Shown: positions 37,008-47,634, counted from the first letter of the stretch. The stretch: DNA of 64,000 nt from Clostridiaceae bacterium (GCA_012840245.1 DULR01000063.1:1-64000), one strand, 5' to 3'. Notes: generated from the sequence alone by a model not told the origin. Numbers and translations are program-made.

Positions 37008-38138
37008 TTATCTGCCTCCCTTGCATATCCCGAACAATGAATTTTCATTCTTTGCCTGTGCGACCAGCTGTATGCCTTCGTTCCGGCCCAGAGGCACCGA
37101 TACCGAAGGCAAGCCGCAAAGCGTGGCAAAAGCGTAAAGAGCAAGGTTTTTATACGGATCGGGATCTTTAAGTTTGATCGGAAGAATGATCGCGTCGAAC
37201 CTGCTGAAAAGCTCATTGGCATGTTCCCTGATCAGGCGTCTGATTTTCATGGATTTCAGATAGCAGGCCTCATAATTATCCTTTGACAGGACATATGCTC
37301 CAACTACAGACAGAAGCTTCATATCGGGTCCGAACCCTTCGGTTCTTGTTTTGGTGTAAAGGTTGTTCAGACCCGTAAACTTATCGGCACGGTAACCGAA
37401 TTTTACTCCGTCATACCTGGAGGTGTTATTGCCGATTTCAGCACTGCTCAATATATACATCACCTGGGAGAAGACTTCGAAATATTTGAGTTCTGTTTCT
37501 TCTGCATCGTGTTTGCCTGCGAAATCATATATCAGTTCTTTGCTTTTTTCATCGGCTTCCTCCAATACATTCGAAGGGATACCGATTCTGAACTTCCCTT
37601 CCTTGGGAGCATAAGCATATGATTTTTCAGGAAAAGTCGTTATATCGTTTTCATCGTGACCGGCGATCATGCCGAGAGTATCGAAGCCATCATCGATATT
37701 TTTACATACGATTCCTATCTGATCCATCGATGAAACAGCCGGGATCAGACCGAATCTGGAAACCGATCCGTAAGTCGGATGAATGTAATACAGACCATTT
37801 TGGGGCGCCTGGCGGCGCACTTTGCCCGAAACGTCATTGCATAAGGCGACTTTGCATACACCTTCCGCTACAGCTCCTACCGCCCCCGATAAAATATCGC
37901 AGGTTCCTTCCGAGATCCCGGGCACAGCAAACTCGTCAAGCTTTGTTTTGCCGGCCAGTTCCATCCCTGCAGCCAAAAGCCTGTCCACCACCGTGGCCTG
38001 CAGAGGAGAAATGAAATTATGGAGCATTTTTGATCCGGCTGTCGTAAGCCCGCCTCTGACCATTATATTATCGTCCAGAGCAAATGCGTTTTCCGCTTTT
38101 GCATCATGTTTCGAAACAAAAAACTCCCTGTCCAACAA
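37008..38138 (-). CDS. gatA: GatA-like subunit with destroyed amidase active site and missing N-terminus
   Basis: GatA (about 485 residues) normally releases ammonia from glutamine with a Lys-cisSer-Ser triad. This protein has 376 residues and starts (TTG at 38138) about 65 residues inside the usual sequence. It aligns well over SKMLxxF, GKTKLDEFA, HPTYGSVSRFGL, SSMDQIG and RYDGVKFGYR, but the triad is gone. IKDNI reads LDDNI (Lys to Asp), SSGGSAAAVAAG reads LSGAVGAVAEG (Ser lost), and DTGGSIRQP reads DVSGKVRRQ (nucleophile Ser to Lys). The C-terminus is also shortened. It lies correctly between gatC and gatB, so it is likely kept as a structural subunit. Confidence 0.88.
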   Translation of the reverse strand: MLDREFFVSKHDAKAENAFALDDNIMVRGGLTTAGSKMLHNFISPLQATVVDRLLAAGMELAGKTKLDEFAVPGISEGTCDILSGAVGAVAEGVCKVALCNDVSGKVRRQAPQNGLYYIHPTYGSVSRFGLIPAVSSMDQIGIVCKNIDDGFDTLGMIAGHDENDITTFPEKSYAYAPKEGKFRIGIPSNVLEEADEKSKELIYDFAGKHDAEETELKYFEVFSQVMYILSSAEIGNNTSRYDGVKFGYRADKFTGLNNLYTKTRTEGFGPDMKLLSVVGAYVLSKDNYEACYLKSMKIRRLIREHANELFSRFDAIILPIKLKDPDPYKNLALYAFATLCGLPSVSVPLGRNEGIQLVAQAKNENSLFGICKGGR

Positions 38139-38147
38139 TACTGCCCC

Positions 38148-38429
38148 CTATTCTATTGTTTTCGGCACCAGAAAATATCCGTCGAACTGCTCAGGTGAAT
38201 TTGAAAGTATTTCATCCCGGGATACAAGTTTGACAGGTATATCTTCACGGAGCGAATAATCATGTGTCACAACCGAGATCAACGGTTCGACTCCTTCGGT
38301 ATCTACTTTCGATAGCTTACTGAAGCTGTCCTCCAGCATGGAGACCTTTTCTGCGATCCATATACGCTCAGACTCAGGCAGGTCCAGTTTGACCATAGCC
38401 TCGTATTTTGAAACGGTCTGCATATCCAT
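38148..38429 (-). CDS. gatC: Amidotransferase subunit C
   Basis: GatC is a small subunit that wraps around GatA and GatB. The 93-residue protein has the family pattern KLDLPESE, VEPLISVV, LREDIPVKLVSRDEILSNSPE and YFLVPKTIE. GGAGG precedes the ATG. It follows aspS by 12 bases and precedes gatA by 9 bases. Confidence 0.93.
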   Translation of the reverse strand: MDMQTVSKYEAMVKLDLPESERIWIAEKVSMLEDSFSKLSKVDTEGVEPLISVVTHDYSLREDIPVKLVSRDEILSNSPEQFDGYFLVPKTIE

Positions 38430-38441
38430 TGAGTAAACCTC

Positions 38442-40184
38442 CTATCTAAGCTTGATATGAACCTCCCGCAGCTGCTGCTCTGTTACAGGGCCGGGCGCTC
38501 CCATCATCAAATCCTGGGCATTGCTGTTCATCGGGAAAGCAACCACTTCCCTGATGCTTTCCTGCCCGGTAAGCAGCATAATGATTCTTTCTATGCCCGG
38601 AGCCATGCCGGCATGAGGAGGAGCTCCATAATGGAAAGCGTTATACAGCGCCGGGAATCTGGTCTCTATGTCATTTTTCGTATAACCGGCAATTTCAAAG
38701 GCCTTGACCATGATATCCGGCTTGTGGTTACGGACTGCTCCTGATGAAAGTTCCACACCGTTGCAGACTATATCGTATTGATAAGCCTTTATATCCAGAG
38801 GGCTCATGGTTTCCAGGGCTTCCATCTCACCCTGGGGCATCGAGAAAGGATTATGGGTAAATTCGATCTTTCCTGTTTCCTCACTTATCCCGTACATGGG
38901 GAAATCAACTATAAAACAGAACTCGTACCTTGACTCATCGATAAGGCCAAGGCGTTTTCCAAGCTCTGAGCGGATCTGTCCCGCAAGTTTGTCCACCAGT
39001 TTCGGAGTATCTGAAATGAAGAACAATGTGTCGTTTTCTTTCAATGAAAGTTTTCCCATCAGTTCCTTTTGCTTTTCATCGGAAAGGAACTTCACAATGG
39101 GTCCTTTCAGCTCCATTCCGCTCAATACAGAAATATAACCGAGGCCTTTCATGCCGATTCCTGTGGCAAATTCGAGCATACTCTCAAAAAATGATCTCGG
39201 CATGGAAGTACAGTTAGGTGCTACGATCCCCCTGACCGGCCTGTTTTTGAACGGAACGAAATCCACATCCCTGAAGAAATCGGTCAGATCCTCGATTATA
39301 AGCGGGTTTCTGAGGTCAGGCTTATCGGTGCCATATTTCAGCATGCTTTCGGCATAGGGTATGCGTCTGAAAGGCGGAGGACTCACATATTTATCAGAAA
39401 AAGCGGTGAATGTATCATATAGAACCTTCTCCGCAACCTCGAACACATCCTCCTGAGTAGCAAAAGCCATCTCAAAGTCCAATTGATAAAACTCACCCGG
39501 AGAACGGTCTGCCCTGGCATCCTCATCCCTGAAGCAGGGCGCTATCTGGAAATACCTGTCGAATCCAGAAACCATCAAAAGCTGCTTGAACTGCTGAGGC
39601 GCCTGGGGAAGCGCATAAAACATCCCTTTATGCTTCCTGCTCGGCACAAGGTAGTCGCGGGCTCCTTCAGGGGATGATGACGTAAGGATCGGAGTCTGTA
39701 TCTCCAAAAAGCCCAGCTCCTCCATTTTCTTTCTCAGATAGCTGATCACCCGGGATCGCAGAACGATATTTTCATGCAGCTTCGGGTTCCGCAGATCCAG
39801 GAATCTGTATTTCAGACGAACATCTTCCCTTGTCTGCAATGATGTGTCGATCTCGAAGGGAAGCTGACGAAGCGAACGGCTCAGAACAGTGACATGATCA
39901 ACAAATACTTCGACTTCCCCTGTGCTTATCTTGGGATTGACAGTCTCCTCATCCCTTTCGCGCAAAACGCCTTCCACTGAAATAACATATTCGCGGCCCA
40001 GTGAATTTACAAGCTCATCATTGTTGAACACCAGCTGGGTTTTCCCGTAATGATCCCGCAGATCGACAAAGATCACCCCTCCGTGATCCCTTATTGTATC
40101 GACCCAGCCCGCGAGCCTTACTCTCTGGTTGATATGCTCTTTTCTCAACTCACCGCAATTATGGGTTCTGTAAATGCTGGTCAT
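38442..40184 (-). CDS. aspS: Aspartyl-tRNA synthetase, bacterial type
   Basis: The 580-residue class II synthetase has an N-terminal OB-fold (RVRLAGWVDTIRDHGG), motif 2 region CFRDEDARADRSPGEFYQLD, the bacterial GAD insertion (about 300-415) and motif 3 GMAPGIERI. Its operon with gatCAB suggests a non-discriminating enzyme that also makes Asp-tRNA(Asn). The frame extends to 40334, but that part lies in the T-box leader; the ATG at 40184 has GGAAGGTG before it. Confidence 0.97.
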   Translation of the reverse strand: MTSIYRTHNCGELRKEHINQRVRLAGWVDTIRDHGGVIFVDLRDHYGKTQLVFNNDELVNSLGREYVISVEGVLRERDEETVNPKISTGEVEVFVDHVTVLSRSLRQLPFEIDTSLQTREDVRLKYRFLDLRNPKLHENIVLRSRVISYLRKKMEELGFLEIQTPILTSSSPEGARDYLVPSRKHKGMFYALPQAPQQFKQLLMVSGFDRYFQIAPCFRDEDARADRSPGEFYQLDFEMAFATQEDVFEVAEKVLYDTFTAFSDKYVSPPPFRRIPYAESMLKYGTDKPDLRNPLIIEDLTDFFRDVDFVPFKNRPVRGIVAPNCTSMPRSFFESMLEFATGIGMKGLGYISVLSGMELKGPIVKFLSDEKQKELMGKLSLKENDTLFFISDTPKLVDKLAGQIRSELGKRLGLIDESRYEFCFIVDFPMYGISEETGKIEFTHNPFSMPQGEMEALETMSPLDIKAYQYDIVCNGVELSSGAVRNHKPDIMVKAFEIAGYTKNDIETRFPALYNAFHYGAPPHAGMAPGIERIIMLLTGQESIREVVAFPMNSNAQDLMMGAPGPVTEQQLREVHIKLR

Positions 40185-40217
40185 GATATCACCTTCCGAT
40201 AGGTTTATTTTTATATC

Positions 40218-40496
40218 AAAAAAGCCCCTCAAAAACATAATGTTCTTGAGGGGCGAGAAAATACTTTCCCGCGGTGCCACCCACATTGGTGTTAAAAAAC
40301 ACCCGCTTTTTATTAAACTCTTCAAAATCAACAAATAGTGTTGCCCAGCCTACTACTCACTCAAGCGAAACTTTCAGCCCACGATTTCGCCTCTCTTTTG
40401 AGCTTTCCACAAAGGTGGGGTCTATTTGCCTTTACCTCGTCTGCAGGATGCAAATCGCCCTGAAAACAGGTAAACCGGATTTTCCTGAATATTTAT
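40218..40496 (-). ncRNA. T-box leader of the aspS-gatCAB operon
   Basis: On the minus strand the T-box sequence GGGTGGCACCGCGG lies at 40269-40282, preceded by a stem-III-like hairpin (GGTGTT/AACACC) and followed by a terminator stem (40224-40232 with 40246-40254, GCCCCTCAA/TTGAGGGGC) and a T run. Further upstream AGAGAG with a GCGAAA/TTTCGC stem and GGCTGAAAG loop resembles the distal part of stem I. I could not fix the specifier codon with confidence; Asp (GAC) or Asn (AAC) is expected from the operon. Confidence 0.9.
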
Positions 40497-40502
40497 TAAG
40501 TA

Positions 40503-40531
40503 ATATTACAATGTAATATCCACTTTGTCAA
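40503..40531 (-). promoter_or_regulatory. Strong sigma-A promoter of the T-box/aspS operon
   Basis: On the minus strand TTGACA (40526-40531) and TAATAT (40503-40508) are exactly 17 bases apart, placing the transcript start at about 40496, 310 bases before aspS. Confidence 0.8.
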
Positions 40532-40563
40532 CATCCGTTATGATGCTCTGAGTGACCGACAGA

Positions 40564-41121
40564 CTACGCTCTTTCCAGATACTCGCCTGTACGTGTGTCG
40601 ATACGGATCTTGTCGCCCTGGTTGATGAACAGGGGAACCTTGACCTGAGCACCGGTCTCAACGATAGCGGGTTTAGTTGCGCCGGTAGCGGTATCTCCCT
40701 TAAATCCTGGCTCAGTGTGTGTTACTTCAAGCTCGACAAACATGGGGGGCTCAATGCCGATAACATTATCCTTATATGAAAGGATCTTGCATACCATGTT
40801 TTCTTTTACGAAAACAAGAGAATCCTTGATTTGAGACATGTTTATAGGAAGCTGTTCATAAGTCTCAGTGTCCATGAAATATGCCAGATCACCGTCATTA
40901 TAAAGATATTCCATATCCCTTCTGCTTATCTGAGCCTTCTCGAACTTGTCGGTAGGGTTGAACGTACGTTCAATTGTTGCGCCTGTTATAACATTTCGTA
41001 TCTTCGCTCTTACAAAAGCAGCGCCTTTTCCGGGCTTGACATGCTGGAATTCAATGATCTGATAAACCTGCCCGTCCATTTCGAAAGTTACGCCATTTTT
41101 AAAATCGCCAGCTACTACCAT
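40564..41121 (-). CDS. efp: Translation elongation factor P
   Basis: EF-P relieves ribosome stalling at polyproline. The 185-residue protein has three beta domains: a KOW-like domain with the loop [13 protein letters not shown], whose K is the residue at the modification site, and two OB folds ending in [17 protein letters not shown]. It lies 84 bases after pepP. Confidence 0.97.
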   Translation of the reverse strand: MVVAGDFKNGVTFEMDGQVYQIIEFQHVKPGKGAAFVRAKIRNVITGATIERTFNPTDKFEKAQISRRDMEYLYNDGDLAYFMDTETYEQLPINMSQIKDSLVFVKENMVCKILSYKDNVIGIEPPMFVELEVTHTEPGFKGDTATGATKPAIVETGAQVKVPLFINQGDKIRIDTRTGEYLERA

Positions 41122-41205
41122 AATTTGCTAACCTCTCTTACAAAAATTCGGTAAAATTCTTACCTTCTAATATTAAGGCATAATGTTTATGTATGCAAGA
41201 ATAAA

Positions 41206-42279
41206 TTAGACAATAATCATATCTTTGATACTGGTCGTGAAATTTCTCGGTCTTCCGCCTTCCAGCACCACCATATCTTCTATTCTTACCCCACCTAGTC
41301 CTTCCACATAGATCCCGGGTTCTACAGAAAATACCATGCCGTCTGTCAGTATATCCTCGCTCTTTGCCGACAACCGGGGCTCTTCATGGATCTCCACGCC
41401 GACACCATGTCCGAGGCTATGGCCGAATGCATCTCCGAAACCTGCTTCAGTTATGATATCTCTGGCGATCTTATCTGCATCGGATGCTTTCATGCCCGAT
41501 ACGATGCCCGAAAGAGCGGCTTCCTGAGCCTTTCTTACTATATCATAAATCTTTTTCAGTTCTTTATCAGGCTCACCTATAAATATTGTTCTCGTCATAT
41601 CAGAACAATAATTGCGGTAAATTAACCCAAAATCGAGGACCACAGCATCTCCGGCTTTGATTATGTTGTCTGTCGCAGTGCCGTGGCACATTGCCGACCT
41701 GTGGCCGGCAGCCACTATGGTTTCAAAAGATGGTCCCCTGGCGCCCAGTTTCTTCATCATATATTCGATCTCTGCTGCTACCTCGGTTTCTTTCATTCCC
41801 GGTTTTATGAATTTTACGATATGGTCGAAAACCCTGTCTCCCAAAAGCACAGCCTGCTGAATGCATTCGATCTCTTCGCTGTCCTTGATGAGCCTGAGCA
41901 TATCTATCGACCCTTCAAGATTAACAAGGCTTTTCGCTTTGGTAAGGCTGATCTTCATCTTCTGGTACTCCGAAAATGTCAGCACGTTTCCTTCAAAACC
42001 GATGTTCCCTATGGAATTATCGGAAATCAGCCCATTAATGGTTTTATAAAAGCTCTCCTGCTGCTCAACTACCTCGATGCCCTCAAAGGCTTGCTCCTTT
42101 GCCTGTATGGTATATCTGAAGTCAACAACGAGCCATGCTTTTTCAAGACCTATCAAAAGGACCGATGTAGAGCCGGTAAAGCCGGAATTATAGATCGTAT
42201 TCGGCCTTCCGACGATTATAATTGCATCAAGGTTTTTTTCTTTTATAAGCTTTCTTGCTTTTTGAAGTCTTTTATTCAT
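41206..42279 (-). CDS. Xaa-Pro aminopeptidase (M24 family)
   Basis: This 357-residue protein is probably a cytoplasmic proline peptidase. It has an N-terminal creatinase-like domain (residues 1-125) and the pita-bread catalytic domain with the metal ligands D and D in VVLDFGLIYRNYCSDMTRT, H in GHSLGHGVGVEIHE, and the two glutamates in SVEPGIY and VRIEDMVV. The efp-pepP neighbourhood is common in Firmicutes. It could also be called YqhT-like. Confidence 0.94.
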   Translation of the reverse strand: MNKRLQKARKLIKEKNLDAIIIVGRPNTIYNSGFTGSTSVLLIGLEKAWLVVDFRYTIQAKEQAFEGIEVVEQQESFYKTINGLISDNSIGNIGFEGNVLTFSEYQKMKISLTKAKSLVNLEGSIDMLRLIKDSEEIECIQQAVLLGDRVFDHIVKFIKPGMKETEVAAEIEYMMKKLGARGPSFETIVAAGHRSAMCHGTATDNIIKAGDAVVLDFGLIYRNYCSDMTRTIFIGEPDKELKKIYDIVRKAQEAALSGIVSGMKASDADKIARDIITEAGFGDAFGHSLGHGVGVEIHEEPRLSAKSEDILTDGMVFSVEPGIYVEGLGGVRIEDMVVLEGGRPRNFTTSIKDMIIV

Positions 42280-42306
42280 TATATTACTTCCTTTCGGGCA
42301 ACTCTT

Positions 42307-42747
42307 TTATGACTGTAACCTTCTTTGCAGCACATAAAGCGCTGCTGAGTATCCGTCTGCTCCCAGACCGCATATCTGCCCTTTGCAGACAGGAGCGATC
42401 ACCGACCTGGACCTGAATTCCTCCCTTGCGTGGAGATTGGAAAGGTGCACTTCAATGACCGGCAGCCCCACCGAGCTGATCGCATCACGTATAGCATAGC
42501 TGTAATGGGTGAAAGCTCCCGGATTTATAATAATCCCGCTGAAGCCTGCCGCACGGGCATCGTGTATTTTGTCGATGATATCCCCTTCATGGTTTGACTG
42601 GAAAAAATCCAGCTCGATACCGTAACCGGCCGCTTCCTCTTCCAGTCTTTTCTGAATATCCTGCAGGCTCAGGGTGCCATATATTTCAGGCTCTCTCGTC
42701 CCCAAAAGGTTGAGATTGGGACCGTTGATCACTCTGATCTTTATCAT
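42307..42747 (-). CDS. aroQ: 3-Dehydroquinate dehydratase, type II
   Basis: It dehydrates 3-dehydroquinate in the shikimate pathway. The 146-residue flavodoxin-like protein has NGPNLNLLGTREP, the tyrosine in PEIYG, INPGAFTHYS and EVHLSN. It lies just upstream of pepP on the same strand, a common order in Firmicutes. Confidence 0.97.
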   Translation of the reverse strand: MIKIRVINGPNLNLLGTREPEIYGTLSLQDIQKRLEEEAAGYGIELDFFQSNHEGDIIDKIHDARAAGFSGIIINPGAFTHYSYAIRDAISSVGLPVIEVHLSNLHAREEFRSRSVIAPVCKGQICGLGADGYSAALYVLQRRLQS

Positions 42748-42945
42748 TATTTATGCCCCTTTCATTTTCAGATAATCCGGGCTTTAAAAGCCATCTTTAC
42801 AACCATCACAACCATTTTATCCGATTTGGCAGAAACCATCAAGAAATTGGGTATAATTTTGCCGTGTGCTTTTATGCTGAATTATTGATTAAAATTGGAG
42901 TTGCAGGCTGAAGCTCAGTAAGTATATTATATTTATCGGGTGAAA

Positions 42946-43905
42946 ATGTATATGCATGTCAAAAGCTTTTTGAAACTTGTTGAAATCCAGACAAAGATCG
43001 CAAGCGTGACACCTTTCGCTTTCGGTATCCTATACACTGTTTACAGATATGGAACTCTGAATGTTCTGACGGTCCTGTTTTTCTTTATATCCATGCTCTG
43101 CTTCGACATGTTCACGACAGCTTTGAACAATTACAAGGATTATAAAAGGGCTATAAAAAGAGAAGGCTACAATTATGAGGTCCATAATGCCATAGGGCAG
43201 TACAAGCTTAAGGAAAGCACAGTACTGATCACGATCATCACCTTGTTCATTATCGCCTCGATATTCGGGATATTGACATTTTTAAGAAGCGATATATGGC
43301 TGCTGGTACTTGGCATGCTCTGCTTTGCAGTAGGGATCCTGTACTCTGCAGGTCCTCTGCCCATTTCGCGCACACCTTTCGGAGAGGTTTTCTCAGGATT
43401 GTTCATGGGCTTCTTTATACCGTTTTTGGTAGTGCATGCATCGATTTATGACCAGTATCCTATAACTCTTGCACTCACAGAAGAGAGAGTTGTTTTCACG
43501 TTGGACTGGACGCTCGTTCTGCCGATCTTCCTTTCATCCCTGCCTGCAGTCTTTTGCATAGCAAATATAATGCTGGCCAATAATATCTGCGATGTTGAGG
43601 ATGATTTTACGAACAGGCGTTATACACTTCCCATCCAGATAGGCAGGGAAAAAGCTCTGATTCTGTTCGCAGCCATTTATGCTCTTACTTATCTGGATAT
43701 CATATCATGCGTTGTACTTGGGTATCTTCCCGTCATATCCCTGCTGGCATTATTGCCTGCAGTCAAGGTTTATTCGAACGTCAGGGCTTTCTTTAAGCTC
43801 CAGACCAAGAAGGATACCTTCGCCCTGTCGGTGATGAACCTCATGCTGATCATGTTCCCCATAATTTTAAGCCTTTTGATAGCAGTGATCATAAAACTGT
43901 TTTAA
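42946..43905 (+). CDS. UbiA-family prenyltransferase, MenA-like
   Basis: The membrane protein of about 319 residues has eight to nine hydrophobic segments and both aspartate motifs of prenyl transferases: NNYKDYKRA (about residue 65) and NNICDVEDDFTNRRYTLP (about 220). The pattern is closest to 1,4-dihydroxy-2-naphthoate prenyltransferase (menaquinone synthesis), but no other men gene lies nearby, so the acceptor is uncertain. Start choice among GTG 42940, ATG 42946 and ATG 42952 is open. Confidence 0.85.
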   Translation: MYMHVKSFLKLVEIQTKIASVTPFAFGILYTVYRYGTLNVLTVLFFFISMLCFDMFTTALNNYKDYKRAIKREGYNYEVHNAIGQYKLKESTVLITIITLFIIASIFGILTFLRSDIWLLVLGMLCFAVGILYSAGPLPISRTPFGEVFSGLFMGFFIPFLVVHASIYDQYPITLALTEERVVFTLDWTLVLPIFLSSLPAVFCIANIMLANNICDVEDDFTNRRYTLPIQIGREKALILFAAIYALTYLDIISCVVLGYLPVISLLALLPAVKVYSNVRAFFKLQTKKDTFALSVMNLMLIMFPIILSLLIAVIIKLF

Positions 43906-43952
43906 GAAGTGAACGGCCGTCTTTTAAATTGATCTAAGGCATGCTGTTCTGG

Positions 43953-43975
43953 ACCAGAGGGACGGTTCTTCTGGT
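43953..43975. repeat. GGGACGG-core palindrome (arms ACCAGA/TCTGGT)
   Basis: ACCAGAGGGACGGTTC is followed by TTCTGGT. The arms differ from other copies yet are complementary to each other. It lies just after the prenyltransferase gene, 28 bases from repeat D. Confidence 0.7.
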
Positions 43976-44003
43976 TTATCAGTTCAAGTTCTTTCAAGTC
44001 GGG

Positions 44004-44031
44004 TGCAAGGTTTCTCGCGGCAGTTCGACGG
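44004..44031. repeat. Interspersed repeat D, copy 2 (inverted)
   Basis: TGCAAGGTTTCTCGCGGCAG followed by TTCGACGG, the exact reverse complement of the copy at 33191-33218 over about 27 bases. Confidence 0.65.
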
Positions 44032-44051
44032 AACATTTCAGGCTACAGCCT

Positions 44052-44912
44052 TCATAGAAGCTTCGCAGCTTCGTGATAATATATATTTTTCAAAGCCAGT
44101 GCGTCTTCAGCCATGGTGCCCCTGGATTCGCATATCACCACTGGTTCCAGGCCAAGCTTTATGATCGTTCTTGCAAGAGGGTCGAAATCAGGTCCATAAT
44201 TTATGTCAGAATAGGACCAGTGCTTTTTTTCTCCCCCTTTTCCAAACTCCACACGGCTGAAATGTATATGGACATTCTTCAGTCTGGCTTTTCCCAGATG
44301 CTTTTCAACAGTCAGGAAAACTTTTTCGAAATCCTCCTCGGTGTTCATTCCTCCCTGTGTAAGTGAATGCAGATGAGCAAAGTCGATGCATGGAATGAGT
44401 CTTTTGTCCAGACAACACAGTTCCATGACTTCCTCGAGATTGCCAAGCTGGTTGTGCTTTCCTAAAACTTCAGGACAAATGGTTACGTCTGAAAGGCCCT
44501 GATCATCGGCCTGGATTACAGCCTCTCTCAGAGTTGCCAAAGCAAGCTCAACAGCTGTTTTGCGTGTTATCCCCGACACATATCCAGGATGAACGACGAT
44601 ACGGCCAGCACCCATTATTTTGGCTATTCTCAGGGTATCCAGAATGTATTTGACCGAGTTTTCCCTTTTCTCTTTTTCAGTGCTCGAGAGATTGATATAG
44701 TACGGCGCATGGACACTGAGCCGGATATTGAATTGTCTGGCCTTTTCTCCTATTTCTTCGGCGGTCTCGTCCTTTAAGTTTACTCCCTTGTTGCACTGAT
44801 ATTCATATGCATTGAGCCCCATATCGCTGAGCCATCGGGGCATCTGCCAAGAATGCGAAAAACCCTGATCATAAAAGCTGTCTGAGTTTCCCGCAGGCCC
44901 AAACCAAATCAT
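44052..44912 (-). CDS. Endonuclease IV-like TIM-barrel protein
   Basis: The 286-residue protein belongs to the AP endonuclease 2 (Nfo) TIM barrels. Metal-ligand segments appear in order: SVHAPYYIN, VVHPGY, CPEVLGK, CIDFAHLH, VHIHFSRVEFG and VICESRG. Endonuclease IV cuts at abasic sites with three zinc ions. The start overlaps the yhbY stop (ATGA), so it is translated with yhbY. Confidence 0.85.
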   Translation of the reverse strand: MIWFGPAGNSDSFYDQGFSHSWQMPRWLSDMGLNAYEYQCNKGVNLKDETAEEIGEKARQFNIRLSVHAPYYINLSSTEKEKRENSVKYILDTLRIAKIMGAGRIVVHPGYVSGITRKTAVELALATLREAVIQADDQGLSDVTICPEVLGKHNQLGNLEEVMELCCLDKRLIPCIDFAHLHSLTQGGMNTEEDFEKVFLTVEKHLGKARLKNVHIHFSRVEFGKGGEKKHWSYSDINYGPDFDPLARTIIKLGLEPVVICESRGTMAEDALALKNIYYHEAAKLL

Positions 44913-45229
44913 GTCTTCGCTCCCTTGCTTTTCGGCAGTTCTATCACCTTATTATTTATGGATTCCTTATAAAGGACGAATTTATTCCCCATTACTGACA
45001 CTATTTCGGCACCGATTGTCTGAGCGATCTCTTCACAGGCCTCTCTTGCCGTATATGTCGAGTTTTTAAGCACACTTGCCTTGACCAGCTCACGTGCCTC
45101 CAGAGCATCCTCGAACTGGCGCAGAACATTTTCATCTATTCCGTTTTTCCCTATCTGAAATATGGCCGGAATATTGTTCGCCAGACTTCTTAAATAACTT
45201 CTCTGTTTTCCTGTAATCATATTGCTCAC
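44909..45229 (-). CDS. yhbY: Ribosome assembly RNA-binding protein YhbY (CRM domain)
   Basis: This 106-residue CRM-domain protein associates with pre-50S particles. It has the family pattern KQRSYLRSLANNIPAIFQIGK, the conserved G-NG in IGKNGID, and the KNSTYTA segment. It directly follows obg, and its end overlaps the next start by 4 bases. Confidence 0.92.
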   Translation of the reverse strand: MSNMITGKQRSYLRSLANNIPAIFQIGKNGIDENVLRQFEDALEARELVKASVLKNSTYTAREACEEIAQTIGAEIVSVMGNKFVLYKESINNKVIELPKSKGAKT

Positions 45230-46567
<1,338 letters not shown>

Positions 46568-46603
46568 TCAACCTGTTATCTTTTAATATAACCTCTCTTC
46601 AGA

Positions 46604-46629
46604 AAAGAAAAAGGACGATAGCTTCGTCC
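46604..46629 (-). terminator. Terminator between rpmA and obg
   Basis: GGACGA (46613-46618) pairs with TCGTCC (46624-46629), and on the minus strand TTTTTCTTTT follows. It would reduce readthrough from the ribosomal protein genes into obg. Confidence 0.7.
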
Positions 46630-46706
46630 CTTACTATTCCAGTATAACTATACCATAAAGAACAGCTTAAATAAAACCCTCATTCAGGTTTTATTATTTG
46701 CTGTTT

Positions 46707-46985
46707 TTAAGCAGAATAAACACTTACCTTTTTTCTTTTCTTGTCGAGCCTTTCAAACTTCACCTTTCCGTCTATGAGAGCAAACAGTGTATCGTCACTG
46801 CCTATTCCAACATTGTTTCCGGGATGAATTTTGGTGCCCCTCTGCCTTACCAGGATATTGCCTGCCAGTACAAACTGACCGTCGCCTCTCTTAACACCAA
46901 GTCTTTTGGATTCACTGTCGCGACCGTTTTTTGTGCTTCCCATTCCTTTTTTGTGGGCGAACAACTGCAAATTGATTCTGAGCAT
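46707..46985 (-). CDS. rpmA: Ribosomal protein L27 with cleavable N-terminus
   Basis: The 92-residue protein starts [17 protein letters not shown]. Firmicutes L27 carries such an extension, which Prp cuts after the LQxF motif to leave the functional AHKKG end that reaches the peptidyl-transferase centre. The rest ([31 protein letters not shown]) is typical. The prp gene is adjacent. Confidence 0.97.
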   Translation of the reverse strand: MLRINLQLFAHKKGMGSTKNGRDSESKRLGVKRGDGQFVLAGNILVRQRGTKIHPGNNVGIGSDDTLFALIDGKVKFERLDKKRKKVSVYSA

Positions 46986-46987
46986 GG

Positions 46988-47320
46988 CTACACCTCCTTA
47001 AAACTTACTTTTATATGTTGGTGGTATTGATTTTCAATCTGTTTAAGCCCTATTACCATCGTTTTCAGTATGGTCTGGGCTATGGCCCAAATCTCGGGTG
47101 CGGTATCTGCAGGCAATTCCATTTCAAGTCTTCCGTCAGATTCTTTGTAGGTATTGATCCCGCAGAGCTCATCCAAACCTCCGAGAGTCGTGTACCCCAC
47201 AGCCGAAACGGCTGCGCAGATCATATCATACTCTCCCTTTTTGGCGGCCCCTGCATGGCCATTGATATCGAAACCTTTGATATCGCCATTTTTCAAGCGG
47301 TAAAATACTGCTTTGATCAT
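46988..47320 (-). CDS. prp: Ribosomal-processing cysteine protease Prp
   Basis: Prp trims the N-terminus of L27. The 110-residue protein has the catalytic histidine in INGHAG (about residue 22) and the cysteine in DMICAAVS (about residue 34), the expected spacing. It lies between rplU and rpmA, as in most Firmicutes. Confidence 0.95.
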   Translation of the reverse strand: MIKAVFYRLKNGDIKGFDINGHAGAAKKGEYDMICAAVSAVGYTTLGGLDELCGINTYKESDGRLEMELPADTAPEIWAIAQTILKTMVIGLKQIENQYHQHIKVSFKEV

Positions 47321-47325
47321 GACAC

Positions 47326-47634
47326 TTAAGCGTTGATCTTTTCGATCTGCACCTTTGTATATGGCTGTCTGTGACCCTGCTTTTTGCGCTCGCCTTTCTT
47401 GGGCTTGTACTTGAAGACTATGATCTTCTTATCCTTGCCATGGCCGAGTACTTTAGCAGTAACGGTAGCTCCGTCAACAGGATTGCCTGTTACGAGCCCG
47501 CCTTCTTTGGAAACAGCAAGTACTTTGTCAAAGGTATATACTTCTCCTTCAGAAGCAGAAAGCTTCTCGACAAAGACAACATCGCCTTCCTGAACCTTGT
47601 ACTGCTTGCCTCCTGTCTCGATGACCGCGTACAT
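47326..47634 (-). CDS. rplU: Ribosomal protein L21
   Basis: The 102-residue protein begins [18 protein letters not shown] and ends with the basic [19 protein letters not shown] region, both typical. The frame runs upstream to 47757, but that overlaps the promoter; the ATG at 47634 has GGAGGTG before it. Confidence 0.97.
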   Translation of the reverse strand: MYAVIETGGKQYKVQEGDVVFVEKLSASEGEVYTFDKVLAVSKEGGLVTGNPVDGATVTAKVLGHGKDKKIIVFKYKPKKGERKKQGHRQPYTKVQIEKINA

